NCBI GenBank assembly: GCA_963662815.2
Contig: CAXXWA010000037.1
Span: 1 to 64,000 of the forward strand
Direction: 5' to 3'
DNA: 64,000 nt
Origin: JAPPHA01 sp963662815
Lineage (GTDB): Bacteria > Pseudomonadota > Alphaproteobacteria > Rhodobacterales > Rhodobacteraceae
Shown piece by piece: positions 45,294 to 54,211 of this stretch; the stretch's first letter is position 1, and the number at the start of each line of letters is the position of its first letter. Below the pieces are notes generated by a model. It made no database searches. It was given only the letters and a program-made list of their open reading frames with translations, and was not told where the DNA came from. The translations under genes were made by a program, and so were the position numbers.

Positions 45294-45602
45294 ATGCCGG
45301 ACGTGACGATCGTTTACTGGAGGGACATTCCTGCGCAGGTGATCGTAGGAAAGGGCCGTCGCGGCGCGAAAGTCCAGTTGCCGGAACGATTCGAAAAGGC
45401 AATTGACCGCTGCGCAATGAAGGTCGGCGCCCGCGACACGGATTCCTACCTCGCCGACTGGAGAAAGTCGGAAGCGAAGCATGCCGACGGCGCACCCGAA
45501 CAGGTAGCGCGGACGGAGGCGGCCCGCCTGGAGAGCGAGTACGACCCGGAAAAGATCAGGAAATTGATCGAGAACGGGGGTTGGGCGCAGACCCGATCGT
45601 GA
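45294..45602 (+). CDS. PF13769 virulence-factor-like small protein
   Basis: This 102-residue protein reads VTIVYWRDIPAQVIVGKGRR and VQLPERFEKAIDRCAMKVGA, then DSYLADWRKSE. It matches my memory of the PF13769 family, which sits next to MTHFR-like and methyl-H4folate methyltransferase genes in alphaproteobacteria. GAGGAG lies upstream of ATG 45294. The name virulence factor is historical; context points to a role in C1 transfer. It is probably co-transcribed with the next gene, which begins 23 bp downstream (or overlaps if the GTG at 45599 is used). Confidence 0.75.
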   Translation: MPDVTIVYWRDIPAQVIVGKGRRGAKVQLPERFEKAIDRCAMKVGARDTDSYLADWRKSEAKHADGAPEQVARTEAARLESEYDPEKIRKLIENGGWAQTRS

Positions 45603-45625
45603 CCGGACCAGGCGGTACGCGCAGG

Positions 45626-46579
45626 ATGGATTACGAGCTGTCGCCGATGCAGAGTTCAGGCATCGAATGCGGAAACCGCCCGACCCGGTCTGCAATGGAG
45701 TCCCTTCTCACGGGATTCTCGATCGAGGTGACGCCGCGCACCGCCGAGAAAATCCCGGATTTCAGGTCGCTGCTGCCGTCCGGGACCCGGGTCTACATCG
45801 CTCATATAGAAGGCACTCCGATCGTCGACACGGTCGCAACGGCAAGACGAATCTCCGCAGAGGGCTTTCCGGTCATGCCGCACTTCCCTGCCCGGATCAT
45901 CAATGACCGGAGCATCCTGGCCGACTGGATCGCGCGCTATCAGGGGGAAGCCGGGGTCGAAGAAGCTCTGGTGCTTGCCGGCGGCTCATCAGATCCGCTC
46001 GGCGAATTCGAGAATTCCATGCAACTGCTCGAGACAGGCCTGTTCGGCCGGGCGGGATTCGCGCGCATCCATGTTGCCGGCCACCCGGAGGGCAACAGGG
46101 ACATCGACCCTGACGGGTCGACCGCGCAGGTCGACCGGGCGCTCTCATGGAAACAACGATTCGCGGAAACGAGCAGCGCCGACATGGCAATCGTGACGCA
46201 GTTCTGCTTCGACGCCAGTCCGGTCGTCGCATGGGCAAACCGGATCAGGGAACAGGGAATTTCCCTTCCCGTACACATTGGCGCCGCAGGTCCGGCGAAA
46301 CTCCAGACAATGATCCGCTTCGCGGTCGCGTGCGGCATCGGGGCGTCGCTCAGGGTCTTGCGCAAGCGCGCGCGGGACCTGAGCAAGCTCCTGTTGCCAT
46401 TCGAACCGGGCGAGTACCTGAGCGGCATTGCGGATCACCGCACGCGGCGCTCGGATTCGAACATCGCGGCGGTTCACTTCTTTCCGCTCGGCGGGATTGC
46501 GGCTTGCGCGAAATGGATCAACGCCAACGGCGGCGCACCGGCGCAATCCGAGGCAGGGCAAACAAGGGTCGACACATGA
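45626..46579 (+). CDS. Methylenetetrahydrofolate reductase-like protein
   Basis: This 317-residue MetF-family TIM barrel contains GFSIEVTPRTAEKIPDFRSL, the substrate segment VYIAHIEGTPIVDTVATARR, GFPVMPHFPARII, EEALVLAGGSSDPLGEFENS, and FARIHVAGHPEGNRDID. ATG 45626 is chosen; GTG 45599 would overlap the upstream gene. It would interconvert methylene- and methyl-tetrahydrofolate. The stop overlaps the methyltransferase start (ATGA). It differs from canonical MetF, so it is probably a specialised paralogue in a methyl-group catabolic module. Confidence 0.85.
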   Translation: MDYELSPMQSSGIECGNRPTRSAMESLLTGFSIEVTPRTAEKIPDFRSLLPSGTRVYIAHIEGTPIVDTVATARRISAEGFPVMPHFPARIINDRSILADWIARYQGEAGVEEALVLAGGSSDPLGEFENSMQLLETGLFGRAGFARIHVAGHPEGNRDIDPDGSTAQVDRALSWKQRFAETSSADMAIVTQFCFDASPVVAWANRIREQGISLPVHIGAAGPAKLQTMIRFAVACGIGASLRVLRKRARDLSKLLLPFEPGEYLSGIADHRTRRSDSNIAAVHFFPLGGIAACAKWINANGGAPAQSEAGQTRVDT

Positions 46580-47511
46580 CACGGACCATAATCCAGTCCA
46601 AATCGAAGACGGCGGTAATCGGCTTCGATCAGCCGTTCTGCGTGATCGGCGAACGCATCAATCCGACCGGCCGCAAGAATCTTGCGGGAGAACTCGAGGC
46701 TGGCAACTTCGAGACGGTCAAGTCCGATGCGCTGCAGCAGGTCAACTGCGGCGCGAACATGCTCGATGTCAATGCCGGCGTCGTCTACAACTCCAACCCG
46801 AATCCGAACGAGACCGAACCGCCGCTCATGCGCAAGCTGATCATGCTGGTTCAGTCCCTGGTCGATGTTCCGCTCTGCATCGACAGCTCTGTACCCGGCG
46901 CGCTCGAAGCTGGGCTCGAGGTCTGCGAGGGACGCCCGCTCCTGAATTCGGTGACCGGCGAGGAGGAGCGGCTCGAGGCGATCCTTCCGCTCGTCAAGAA
47001 GTACGACGTTCCGGTCGTTGCAATTTCGAACGATGACAGCGGAATATCGGAAGACCCGGATGTCCGCTTTTCCGTGGCGAAGAAGATCGTGGAGCGCGCC
47101 GCCGACCACGGAATTCCAGCCCAGGACATCGTCGTCGACCCGCTGGTCATGCCCGTGGGAGCCATGGCCACGGCCGGACTTCAGGTCTTCAGGCTCGTGC
47201 GCAGGCTGCGAACCGAACTCGGCGTGAACACGACCTGCGGTGCATCGAATGTCTCCTTCGGTTTGCCGGACCGTCACGCGATCAATGCCGCCTTCCTTCC
47301 CATGGCAATCGCGTCGGGAATGACATCGGCAATCATGAATCCGATCAGGGCGCAGGAAATGAACGCGGTCCGCGCTTCAAATCTGCTGATGAACAACGAC
47401 CCGAACGGCGCCGAGTGGATCAGGTTCAACAAGCCGCAGTTGCCGGAGGCCGTTTCGGTCGGACGCGCACGCGCACGCGGAGGCCGGAGGCGCCGCCGCG
47501 CAGGCACCTGA
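46576..47511 (+). CDS. Methyltetrahydrofolate:corrinoid methyltransferase
   Basis: This 311-residue pterin-binding-family protein has FCVIGERINPTGRKNLAGEL and CGANMLDVNAGVVYNSNPNP, then VPLCIDSSVPGALEAGLEVC and GVNTTCGASNVSFGLPDRHA. It resembles AcsE/MtvC-type proteins that move methyl groups between tetrahydrofolate and a corrinoid protein. It is coupled to the MTHFR-like gene by ATGA. Related clusters usually continue with a corrinoid protein and an MttB-type methyltransferase, but here the deleted Rpn repeat follows and those genes are absent. The tail is Arg-rich. Confidence 0.88.
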   Translation: MTRTIIQSKSKTAVIGFDQPFCVIGERINPTGRKNLAGELEAGNFETVKSDALQQVNCGANMLDVNAGVVYNSNPNPNETEPPLMRKLIMLVQSLVDVPLCIDSSVPGALEAGLEVCEGRPLLNSVTGEEERLEAILPLVKKYDVPVVAISNDDSGISEDPDVRFSVAKKIVERAADHGIPAQDIVVDPLVMPVGAMATAGLQVFRLVRRLRTELGVNTTCGASNVSFGLPDRHAINAAFLPMAIASGMTSAIMNPIRAQEMNAVRASNLLMNNDPNGAEWIRFNKPQLPEAVSVGRARARGGRRRRRAGT

Positions 47512-47574
47512 ACGCCGAGGGCGCGTCGCGAAACAGTCTGGTCGATTTGCCTTCAGGTGGTTGCCGCGGCAGGG

Positions 47575-48120
47575 CATTGCGTTCGGAGCGCCTGCTTTCA
47601 CTGAACAGTCCGGCACGGACTGAAGCCCAGTCTCCGCACCAGGACGGGGCGAATCCCGACAGGCTGCAACGTCCGGAGAATCCGGCCATCGCGGCAGGCG
47701 GCGGGTTCCCGTGACGATCGACGGCCACGCGTGGCCGCGGAAACCGGGAAGCTGTCTCCCGGAACAGTGCCTTGTCCGTTCCTCGAACAACGAATCTATG
47801 TCCGGCACGTCGATAAGGGAGTCAAGCCAGGCATCGAGTCGCCTTGGCGCGGCGCCACGGAGTTGTTCAGCGCGCGCCGCAGCGCAGCCACAATGCGTTC
47901 GCGCTGCGGGGACATGCCCGCGTCTACCGCGGCTGCGCCGGGTTCCGGCTCCGACCGCGGTCCCTGCCACGAATCCGACACGTCCGCCAATGCCCTTTCC
48001 CGCATCCGCGCGGGGACGGCAATCGATGCGTGGTCGGACGGATGCCGCCTGGTGACAAGACCAGGGCACTCGAAATGATGAGCAAGCGAATCAATCGTTT
48101 CGTCGATGACCCCAAGTCCA
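47575..48120 (-). mobile_element. Rpn-type repeat, internally deleted copy
   Basis: Read on the minus strand, this stretch matches the outer parts of the element at 24525-25855. The 5' flank (GATTCGCTTG, then GCATCGATTGCCGTC) is followed by the first bases around the start codon. It then jumps to the C-terminal end (protein-like RLDAWLDSLIDVPDIDSLFE) and the 3' flank (GCGCTCCGAACGC). About 0.8 kb of the gene body is missing. It has no coding capacity of its own. It begins about 25 bp beyond the 3' end of tRNA-Leu. The pattern resembles a MITE-like derivative. Confidence 0.6.
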
Positions 48121-48145
48121 CCCTGCCGTCCACGCGTGAAGCGAC

Positions 48146-48230
48146 TGGTACCCGAGGCCGGACTCGAACCGGCAAGCCTTGCGGCGGGGGATTTTGAATC
48201 CCCTGCGTCTACCAATTCCGCCACTCGGGC
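48146..48230 (-). tRNA. tRNA-Leu (CAA)
   Basis: This 85-nt cloverleaf has acceptor GCCCGAG pairing with CTCGGGT, encoded CCA, D-loop AATTGGTAGAC, anticodon loop TTCAAAA (anticodon CAA) on a GGGGA/TCCCC stem, a long variable arm typical of Leu, and a T-loop GGTTCGAGTCC. It decodes UUG. The next 280 bp upstream hold nothing recognisable. Confidence 0.95.
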
Positions 48231-48512
48231 ATGGGGCGTCTCGTTCGCATAGCGACACGCTGATTTTCCGTCAATCAAAATACGGGCGGCGCACGTGCGG
48301 ATATCCGTGATCCCGAGCGGAATCGGCGCCGACGACCGGCAATCAGCCGCCGGCCGCGACGCCTCCGCAATCGAGTTCACGCATCCACATGCGGGCCGTC
48401 CGGTCGGGCCCGGATTCGCCATTCGCAGAGAACGCGCTGGCGCGGCCGCGCAGCGCGCGCGTTTCTCTCACGGCAGGATCCCGCACCTCGGACCCGACCG
48501 TTTGCGAGGCGT

Positions 48513-49598
48513 TCAGGGCTCGCTGTCCAGGGCCTTGCGCATCCACTCGTGCAGCTTCCGGATCGAGTGTTCGGAATTCACCCCGCAGGCCGGATCCAGA
48601 ACGAGCGGGCCGGGCCGATAGCCACGGGATCCAAGACCCCGCTGGACGCTCTCGACGAGACGAATATCTTCCGCAACGGTTGTTTCCCGGTCCTGAACGG
48701 CGAGTCGGCGCACCATTGGATATTCACTGTCGACCGCGCTGAACCAGCCCCTCCAGACAACGACGCGGTCGACCGCCTGCGGCCGCCAATGATATGTGTT
48801 GAGCACGTTTCCGGGGTAGACTTGGAATGAAAACGTCGGCCATAGATACCATGCCGCATATTCGTGCGCGCGCGGCCGTTCCGGATCGAGCGCATAGCTC
48901 ATCCTGTCCGGGAGCTGACATTCCGTCGCGTGCCTGAGGCAGTAACCGTTCGGCTGGATGTCATAGGTTTCCGGTTTCACGATTCCGGTCGAGAACGTGG
49001 GATGATTGAGCCTGCAGTGATAGCACTCGGAGTAGTTCTCCACGGAAACCTTCCAGTTGCAGCGTTCCGGAATCTCGATCCACTGGACAGGCTTCAGCCG
49101 TTCCCAGTGGGGTACGAAGGCGGCGAGTTCAGCGCGCGCGCCGGGAAACCATGTGTCCATCGGCGCGGCAGAGGCGTCGAGGTTGACGAAAACGAAACCC
49201 AGAAACACCTCCGACCGGATCTCCGAAAGGCAGATCTCCGACCGGTCGAACCCGGGCACTGCTGCCGTGTTCGGTCCCGACCGGAGCTGTCCCGACAACT
49301 CGTAGGTCCAGGCATGATAGGGGCAGACGAGCACCTGCGCGTTGCCCTTGCCGCTGACGAGTTGGTGTCCGCGGTGCTGGCAGACATTGTAGAAGGCGCG
49401 GATGCGGCCGTCCCTGCCGGCAACCGCGAACAGACTCTCTCCGGCGACCTCGAATTCCGCGTAGTCACCGGGGTTCTCGACGTCGGTCGCGTGGCACGCG
49501 AATTGCCAGCTCCTTGCAAGGAGGCCGTCGGACTCGGCCTCGAAAACCCGGGCATCCGTGTAGTAGCGGGCTTCGAGCGCGCGGACCGGCGCCGTCAC
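48513..49598 (-). CDS. Rieske [2Fe-2S] monooxygenase alpha subunit (betaine-demethylase-like)
   Basis: This 361-residue protein has the Rieske cluster ligands in NVCQHRGHQLV (C73, H75) and CPYHAWTYE (C92, H95). A mononuclear iron site follows in ENYSECYHCRLNHPTF (H194, H199), with an Asp near residue 305. It is closest in my memory to oxygenases that N-demethylate quaternary amines (glycine betaine, proline betaine, carnitine type) rather than aromatic dioxygenases. The flavin/ferredoxin reductase partner such enzymes need is not in the window. Its start overlaps the stop of the RpiR regulator gene (ATGA), so both are on one transcript. Substrate is inferred from neighbours. Confidence 0.82.
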   Translation of the reverse strand: MTAPVRALEARYYTDARVFEAESDGLLARSWQFACHATDVENPGDYAEFEVAGESLFAVAGRDGRIRAFYNVCQHRGHQLVSGKGNAQVLVCPYHAWTYELSGQLRSGPNTAAVPGFDRSEICLSEIRSEVFLGFVFVNLDASAAPMDTWFPGARAELAAFVPHWERLKPVQWIEIPERCNWKVSVENYSECYHCRLNHPTFSTGIVKPETYDIQPNGYCLRHATECQLPDRMSYALDPERPRAHEYAAWYLWPTFSFQVYPGNVLNTYHWRPQAVDRVVVWRGWFSAVDSEYPMVRRLAVQDRETTVAEDIRLVESVQRGLGSRGYRPGPLVLDPACGVNSEHSIRKLHEWMRKALDSEP

Positions 49599-50494
49599 TG
49601 CCCCGCCTTGTGGTAGAGGCCGAGCGCGTGCCTTCGCGCGTGAAAGTCATCCACGCGGGCGACAACGTCGGGCTTGGCTACAGCGATGACGAAACTCAGA
49701 AGCGTTTCGAGAAACGCGATGATCGGGACTGACGACGGAAAGAACTGCGGCGAGTCGGCGGAGACGACGAAACCGTGATCCGCGCCAACGACGACGGGAG
49801 AGGCAGGGCTGTCGCCGATTCCGATGATCTTCAGGCCCTGGGAACGGGCCATCCTTGTCGCCTCGATGACTTCCCGCCGGTACGGCTTGCAGGTCATTGC
49901 GACCATTGCATCGCGCGCATCCGCGCGCGCGAGATCGTCTACGTAGTTCGATCCAGGCCGCGGAATTGCCTGGAAGCCGTCCATGCCGGTTCCCGCGAGA
50001 TAGGTGAAGTTGCAGGCGTTGCGGTAGTGGACCCCGATTCCGAGCACGAAGGTCTCGCGCGAACGCCGGATCGCGCGCGCAGCCGCCGTAAGGTCCGCTT
50101 CGTCTATGCCCGCAAACGTCTCTTCGACATTGCGCAAGGCCGCATGTGCCATTTCGGCATACAGGTTGCCCAGCTTGCCCGTCCGTTTCAGCGACTGCAG
50201 CCAGCGCGCGCGATCCGGAAACGAGGCGGTTCCCTGCCGAATCTCGGCGCGGAACGGTTTTCGAAAATCGTCATAGCCGTCGAATCCTGCGGCGCGCGCA
50301 AGACGGACCAGGGTGTTCGGCTTCACGCCCGCCGCCCGGGCCAGTTCCCGGATCGAAGAAATCCCGATTTCCATCTTGTTTTCAATTACGTAGCTTGCGG
50401 CCCTGCGGATTTCCGGCGACAGTCCGTCAAGACCGGAAACCAGCGACTCCAGAACCTGATCAGTATTGGGCCTCAAAACTTCTGTACCATTCAT
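49595..50494 (-). CDS. RpiR/MurR-family transcriptional regulator
   Basis: This 299-residue protein has an N-terminal HTH_6 domain (GLSPEIRRAASYVIENKMEI and IRELARAAGVKPNTLVRLAR) and a C-terminal SIS domain (residues about 135-265, ETFVLGIGVHYRNACNFTYL and SQGLKIIGIGDSPASPVVVG). SIS domains bind phosphosugars, but RpiR proteins also govern amine catabolism. ATG 50494 begins MNGTEVL; an ATG at 50554 would run through the putative operator. It is coupled to the Rieske gene and divergent from the flavoprotein operon, so it likely controls both arms. Confidence 0.88.
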   Translation of the reverse strand: MNGTEVLRPNTDQVLESLVSGLDGLSPEIRRAASYVIENKMEIGISSIRELARAAGVKPNTLVRLARAAGFDGYDDFRKPFRAEIRQGTASFPDRARWLQSLKRTGKLGNLYAEMAHAALRNVEETFAGIDEADLTAAARAIRRSRETFVLGIGVHYRNACNFTYLAGTGMDGFQAIPRPGSNYVDDLARADARDAMVAMTCKPYRREVIEATRMARSQGLKIIGIGDSPASPVVVGADHGFVVSADSPQFFPSSVPIIAFLETLLSFVIAVAKPDVVARVDDFHARRHALGLYHKAGQ

Positions 50495-50511
50495 GATTGA
50501 AGATGGTACAA

Positions 50512-50526
50512 ATGTTTGCAAAACAT
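50512..50526. promoter_or_regulatory. Candidate RpiR operator
   Basis: ATGTTT-GCA-AAACAT is a 6-bp inverted repeat centred in the 60-bp divergent gap between the RpiR and flavoprotein genes. It supports ATG 50555 as the flavoprotein start, since an ATG at 50516 lies inside it. Confidence 0.5.
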
Positions 50527-50554
50527 GTCCACCGGTTTTCAGGTCCAGGGGCAC

Positions 50555-53017
50555 ATGGCGGACGGAACTGTCGGGCTGCCAGCGTCAGCGCGGGTGGTCA
50601 TCGTAGGCGGCGGAGTCATGGGGTGCGGCCTCGCCTATCACCTCGCCCACGAGGGATGGAGCGAGATCGTTCTTGTCGAGAAGGCGGAACTCACGAGCGG
50701 TTCGACCTGGCATGCCGCAGGGCAGATCACGCGGTCGACGACGAGCATCGGCCTCGGCAGATGCATCGACTACAACATCCGGCTCTATTCCGGAACGCTC
50801 GAGAAAGAGACCGGCCTCTCGGTGGGGTGGCACGGGTGCGGCTCGCTGCGGCTTGCCTACGTCCAGGACGAGATGGACTGGCTGCGGCAAACGATCAGCG
50901 TCGGGCGCGCGCTCGGATTCGACGCAGACATCATTGGCCCGGACGCGATAGCGGAACTGCATCCCTTCTACCGGCTGGAAGGGGTCCTCGGCGCGCTGCA
51001 CACGCCTGACGACGGCCATGTGGATCCATCCGGCGTGACCCAGGCGCTTGCGGCAGGGGCAAGGGCGCTGGGCGCGAAAATCGTCCGCCGCTGCCGCGCT
51101 GTCGACATCCAGAGGTCGAAATCGGGTTGCTGGCAGGTCGTGACAACGGCAGGAACTGTCGCTTGCGAGCATGTGGTCAATGCAGGGGGGACCTATGCCC
51201 GGCAAGTGGGAGACTTTTCCGGGCTGCAGCTGCCGGCGGTTTCGATGACGCATCACTATTTCGTGACCGACCCCGTCCCCGAATTCGCCGCGCTCGGCCG
51301 CGAACTTCCGGTCGTAAGAGACGACAGGAAGATCTCGGGCTATGTCAGGATGGAAGGCGCCTCGGGGCTTGTCGGCATCTACGAGAAAAGCAACCCGAGG
51401 TCTGTCTGGGACGACGACTGTCCCTGGGAGGCGGAAAACGAACTGTTCACCCCCGACTACGACCGCGTCATGCCCTGGCTCTCGTGCGCGTTCGAACGCG
51501 TGCCCCTCCTCGCCGAGCGGGGAATCAGGCGGGCGGTTCACGGCGCAATCAGCCACCCGCCGGACGGCAACCCGCTGATCGGCCCGGCGCCGTCGGCGCC
51601 CAACTACTGGTGCTGCTGCGGCACCCAGATCGGAATTGGATGGGGGCCGGGTCTCACGCGGGAACTTGCCCGCTGGATGGTCCACGGCTCCGCCGACATT
51701 TCCATGCGGGAATTCGACCCTCGGCGATTCGGGACTCATGCAACCCGCGACTGGCAGTTGATAAAGGCTAGGGAAGACTACTGCCTGCGGCACGAGATCC
51801 CCTACCCGGGGTACAACCGCAAGGCCGGGCGGCCGATCAGGAACTCGCCGCTTGATGCCAGGCTCCGGGACAGAGGCGCCGTATTCGAGCAAGTGTGCGG
51901 ACACGAACGCCCCCGCTGGTTCGCCCGCTTCGGCATCGCGCAGGAAGACCGGTATTCTTTCAGGCGCAACGAGCTGCATCGGCTCGTGGGCCACGAGTGC
52001 CGTGCCGTTCGCGACCATGCCGGGATCATGGACATTTCCGCCTTCGCGAATGTCGCCGTCACGGGAACGGACGCCGAGTGTTTCCTGGACAGGATGACTC
52101 CGAACCGGCTGCCGCCAGCGGACGGCAGGATCTCTCTCGCGTTTTTCCTGAACCGGCGCGGACGCATCGAGTTCGAGGCCACCATCGTGCGCATGGGCTG
52201 CAACAGCTATTTCCTCACGGCGGCGGCCTTTTTCGAACAGCGTCTGCTCGACCATCTGAGCTTCGCGGCGCGTCCTGGCGAGGATGTTCGCATTCAAAAC
52301 CTTTCAGACGCCTGGGGAGCGCTCGCCGTCAACGGGCCTGAATCGCGCGCGGTTCTTGGCTCCTGCACAACGACCCCCCTGGACGACTCCGGGTTTCCGT
52401 GGTTCAGCGGTCGCCGGATCGAATTGGCGGGGGTCCCGGCCTGGGCGCTGCGCATGTCATTTGCCGGCGAGCTCGGATGGGAAATTCACTGCGAACGCGA
52501 CCGTCTCGCCGACATATACCATGCGCTGCAGGCGGCGAACCCGCATCGGGATGTTGTCGACTACGGGTCCTTCGCAATGAACTCCATGCGCATGGAGAAG
52601 GCGTATCCCGGCGCCGCAGAGCTGACCAACGAAGTGACCCTGCGCGAGGCCGGCGTGCTCGGACGAGCCCGCCTCGACAAGGATTTCAGGGGCAAGGCGG
52701 CCACGTGCAGGAACATCGAGGCGCCGCCTGCCTGGACTCTTGCCTATCTTGACATTGACACCGACGGCGTGACGGATGGTCACGGCGGCGAAGCCGTGTT
52801 GCTTGACGGCGCGGCGGTCGGCGCGACGACATCGGTCGCGCACGGGCACCGCGTGGGACGAACGCTCGCGTTCGCATACGTGGAGCCCCGGGCGGCGGCG
52901 CACGGCACGGCGCTCGAGGTCATCGTCGGGGGCGAGGCTCGACCCGCGCGGGTTCTCGGCGAAGCCGCCTACGACCCGGCCGGCCTGCTGCCGAGAGCCG
53001 ATACAGGGAGAGTGTGA
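50555..53017 (+). CDS. FAD-dependent dehydrogenase/aminomethyltransferase (DMGDH/SarDH-like)
   Basis: This 820-residue two-domain protein has an N-terminal FAD domain with ARVVIVGGGVMGCGLAYHLA. The motif GSTWHAAGQITRSTTS contains the histidine used for covalent FAD attachment in dimethylglycine and sarcosine dehydrogenases. Residues about 440-820 are a GcvT-like tetrahydrofolate-binding domain (GIMDISAFANVAVTGTDAEC, AFFLNRRGRIEFEATIV, GELGWEIHCERDRLADIY). Such enzymes oxidise an N-methyl group and pass formaldehyde to tetrahydrofolate. A GGGG-containing ribosome site precedes ATG 50555. It heads the operon with the dehydrogenase 4 bp downstream. The natural substrate is unknown, but an N-methyl amino acid formed by the Rieske enzyme fits. 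Confidence 0.88.
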   Translation: MADGTVGLPASARVVIVGGGVMGCGLAYHLAHEGWSEIVLVEKAELTSGSTWHAAGQITRSTTSIGLGRCIDYNIRLYSGTLEKETGLSVGWHGCGSLRLAYVQDEMDWLRQTISVGRALGFDADIIGPDAIAELHPFYRLEGVLGALHTPDDGHVDPSGVTQALAAGARALGAKIVRRCRAVDIQRSKSGCWQVVTTAGTVACEHVVNAGGTYARQVGDFSGLQLPAVSMTHHYFVTDPVPEFAALGRELPVVRDDRKISGYVRMEGASGLVGIYEKSNPRSVWDDDCPWEAENELFTPDYDRVMPWLSCAFERVPLLAERGIRRAVHGAISHPPDGNPLIGPAPSAPNYWCCCGTQIGIGWGPGLTRELARWMVHGSADISMREFDPRRFGTHATRDWQLIKAREDYCLRHEIPYPGYNRKAGRPIRNSPLDARLRDRGAVFEQVCGHERPRWFARFGIAQEDRYSFRRNELHRLVGHECRAVRDHAGIMDISAFANVAVTGTDAECFLDRMTPNRLPPADGRISLAFFLNRRGRIEFEATIVRMGCNSYFLTAAAFFEQRLLDHLSFAARPGEDVRIQNLSDAWGALAVNGPESRAVLGSCTTTPLDDSGFPWFSGRRIELAGVPAWALRMSFAGELGWEIHCERDRLADIYHALQAANPHRDVVDYGSFAMNSMRMEKAYPGAAELTNEVTLREAGVLGRARLDKDFRGKAATCRNIEAPPAWTLAYLDIDTDGVTDGHGGEAVLLDGAAVGATTSVAHGHRVGRTLAFAYVEPRAAAHGTALEVIVGGEARPARVLGEAAYDPAGLLPRADTGRV

Positions 53018-53021
53018 CGAA

Positions 53022-54116
53022 ATGGCGATTCCACGAACGATGCGCGCTGTCGTGCTGACCGGCCATGGCGGGCTCGACGAACTCGAGTACCGCGATGACT
53101 GGCCCGTCCCCGAGTGCGGGCCGAGCGACGTTCTCATCCGCGTGTCAGCCTGCGGCATGAACAACACGGACGTCAACACCCGCATCGGCTGGTATTCGAA
53201 GCAGGTGACGTCGGGAACCACCGGCTCCGCGCTGGAAGAAGCCGGCGACGCGGATCCCGCATGGGGCGGCAGTTCGATTGAACTGCCGCGGGTCCAGGGC
53301 GCCGACGCCGTGGGCATTGTTGTCGACTGCGGCGCCGACGCGGATTCCAGCCTTCTCGGCAAGCGGGTGATGACCGACAACTGGCTGCGCGACTGGAGCG
53401 ATCCTTGCAACCGGGAAAAGACGGGTTACTTCGGTTCGGAACGCGACGGCGGGTACGCGGAGTTTGCGGCGATCGACCACCGCAACGTCCGCGCCATCGA
53501 CTCGGCTCTCGCGGACGCAGAGCTTGCCACGTTCTCGTGTTCCTACACAACGGCTGAAGGCATGCTTGAGCGCGCCGACGCCGGATCTGAGGACTGCATT
53601 CTGGTCACCGGCGCCTCCGGCGGCGTCGGCACCGCCCTCGTTCAGCTCGCGAAGCTCCGCGGATGCACCGTCGTCGCTCTCGCCTCCGAGGAAAAGCACG
53701 ACCGCGTCGCGGAACTGGGCGCCGATGCAGTGCTCCCCAGGAACCCCGACGACCTCGCGGACGCGCTCAGGGACGCCGTCGGGCGGGAGCGCGTATCAGT
53801 CGTGGCCGATGTGGTTGGGGGCGAAAGCTTCGGGACGTTGATCGAAATTCTGGAACGGGGCGGTCGGTTTACCTGCTCAGGCGCGATTGCGGGACCGATC
53901 GTCAGCCTGGACCTGCGCACCCTCTACCTGAACGACCTGACCTTCACCGGCTCGACCGTCGTGCCACCGCATGTCTTCGCCAACGTCGCCGACCACATCG
54001 AACGCGGCGAACTCCGGCCGCTGCTCGCGCGGACGTATCCGCTCGCGGAATTCCACGCCGCGCAATCGGCGTTCGTCGCGAAGAAGCACTTCGGCAACAT
54101 CGTCGTGGTGCCGTAA
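53022..54116 (+). CDS. Medium-chain dehydrogenase/quinone-oxidoreductase-like
   Basis: This 364-residue protein has a GroES-like N-terminal half (DVLIRVSACGMNNTDVNTRI, VQGADAVGIVVDCG) and a Rossmann domain with ILVTGASGGVGTALVQLAKL. GASGGVGT is characteristic of the quinone oxidoreductase branch. A full structural zinc cysteine set is not evident, so it may be zinc-free. It begins 4 bp after the flavoprotein stop. It probably oxidises or reduces a carbonyl or alcohol intermediate of the pathway, using NAD(P)H. The product ends in FGNIVVVP, usual for the family. Confidence 0.82.
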   Translation: MAIPRTMRAVVLTGHGGLDELEYRDDWPVPECGPSDVLIRVSACGMNNTDVNTRIGWYSKQVTSGTTGSALEEAGDADPAWGGSSIELPRVQGADAVGIVVDCGADADSSLLGKRVMTDNWLRDWSDPCNREKTGYFGSERDGGYAEFAAIDHRNVRAIDSALADAELATFSCSYTTAEGMLERADAGSEDCILVTGASGGVGTALVQLAKLRGCTVVALASEEKHDRVAELGADAVLPRNPDDLADALRDAVGRERVSVVADVVGGESFGTLIEILERGGRFTCSGAIAGPIVSLDLRTLYLNDLTFTGSTVVPPHVFANVADHIERGELRPLLARTYPLAEFHAAQSAFVAKKHFGNIVVVP

Positions 54117-54211
54117 GTGGCCGGGACAGACCCGGCCCTCCAGGCGCGCCTGAGCGAGGCGGCGGTGGTCGGCGGCAAGTCCGCGGCCGGCTACGCGAGG
54201 AGAGTGGCCCC

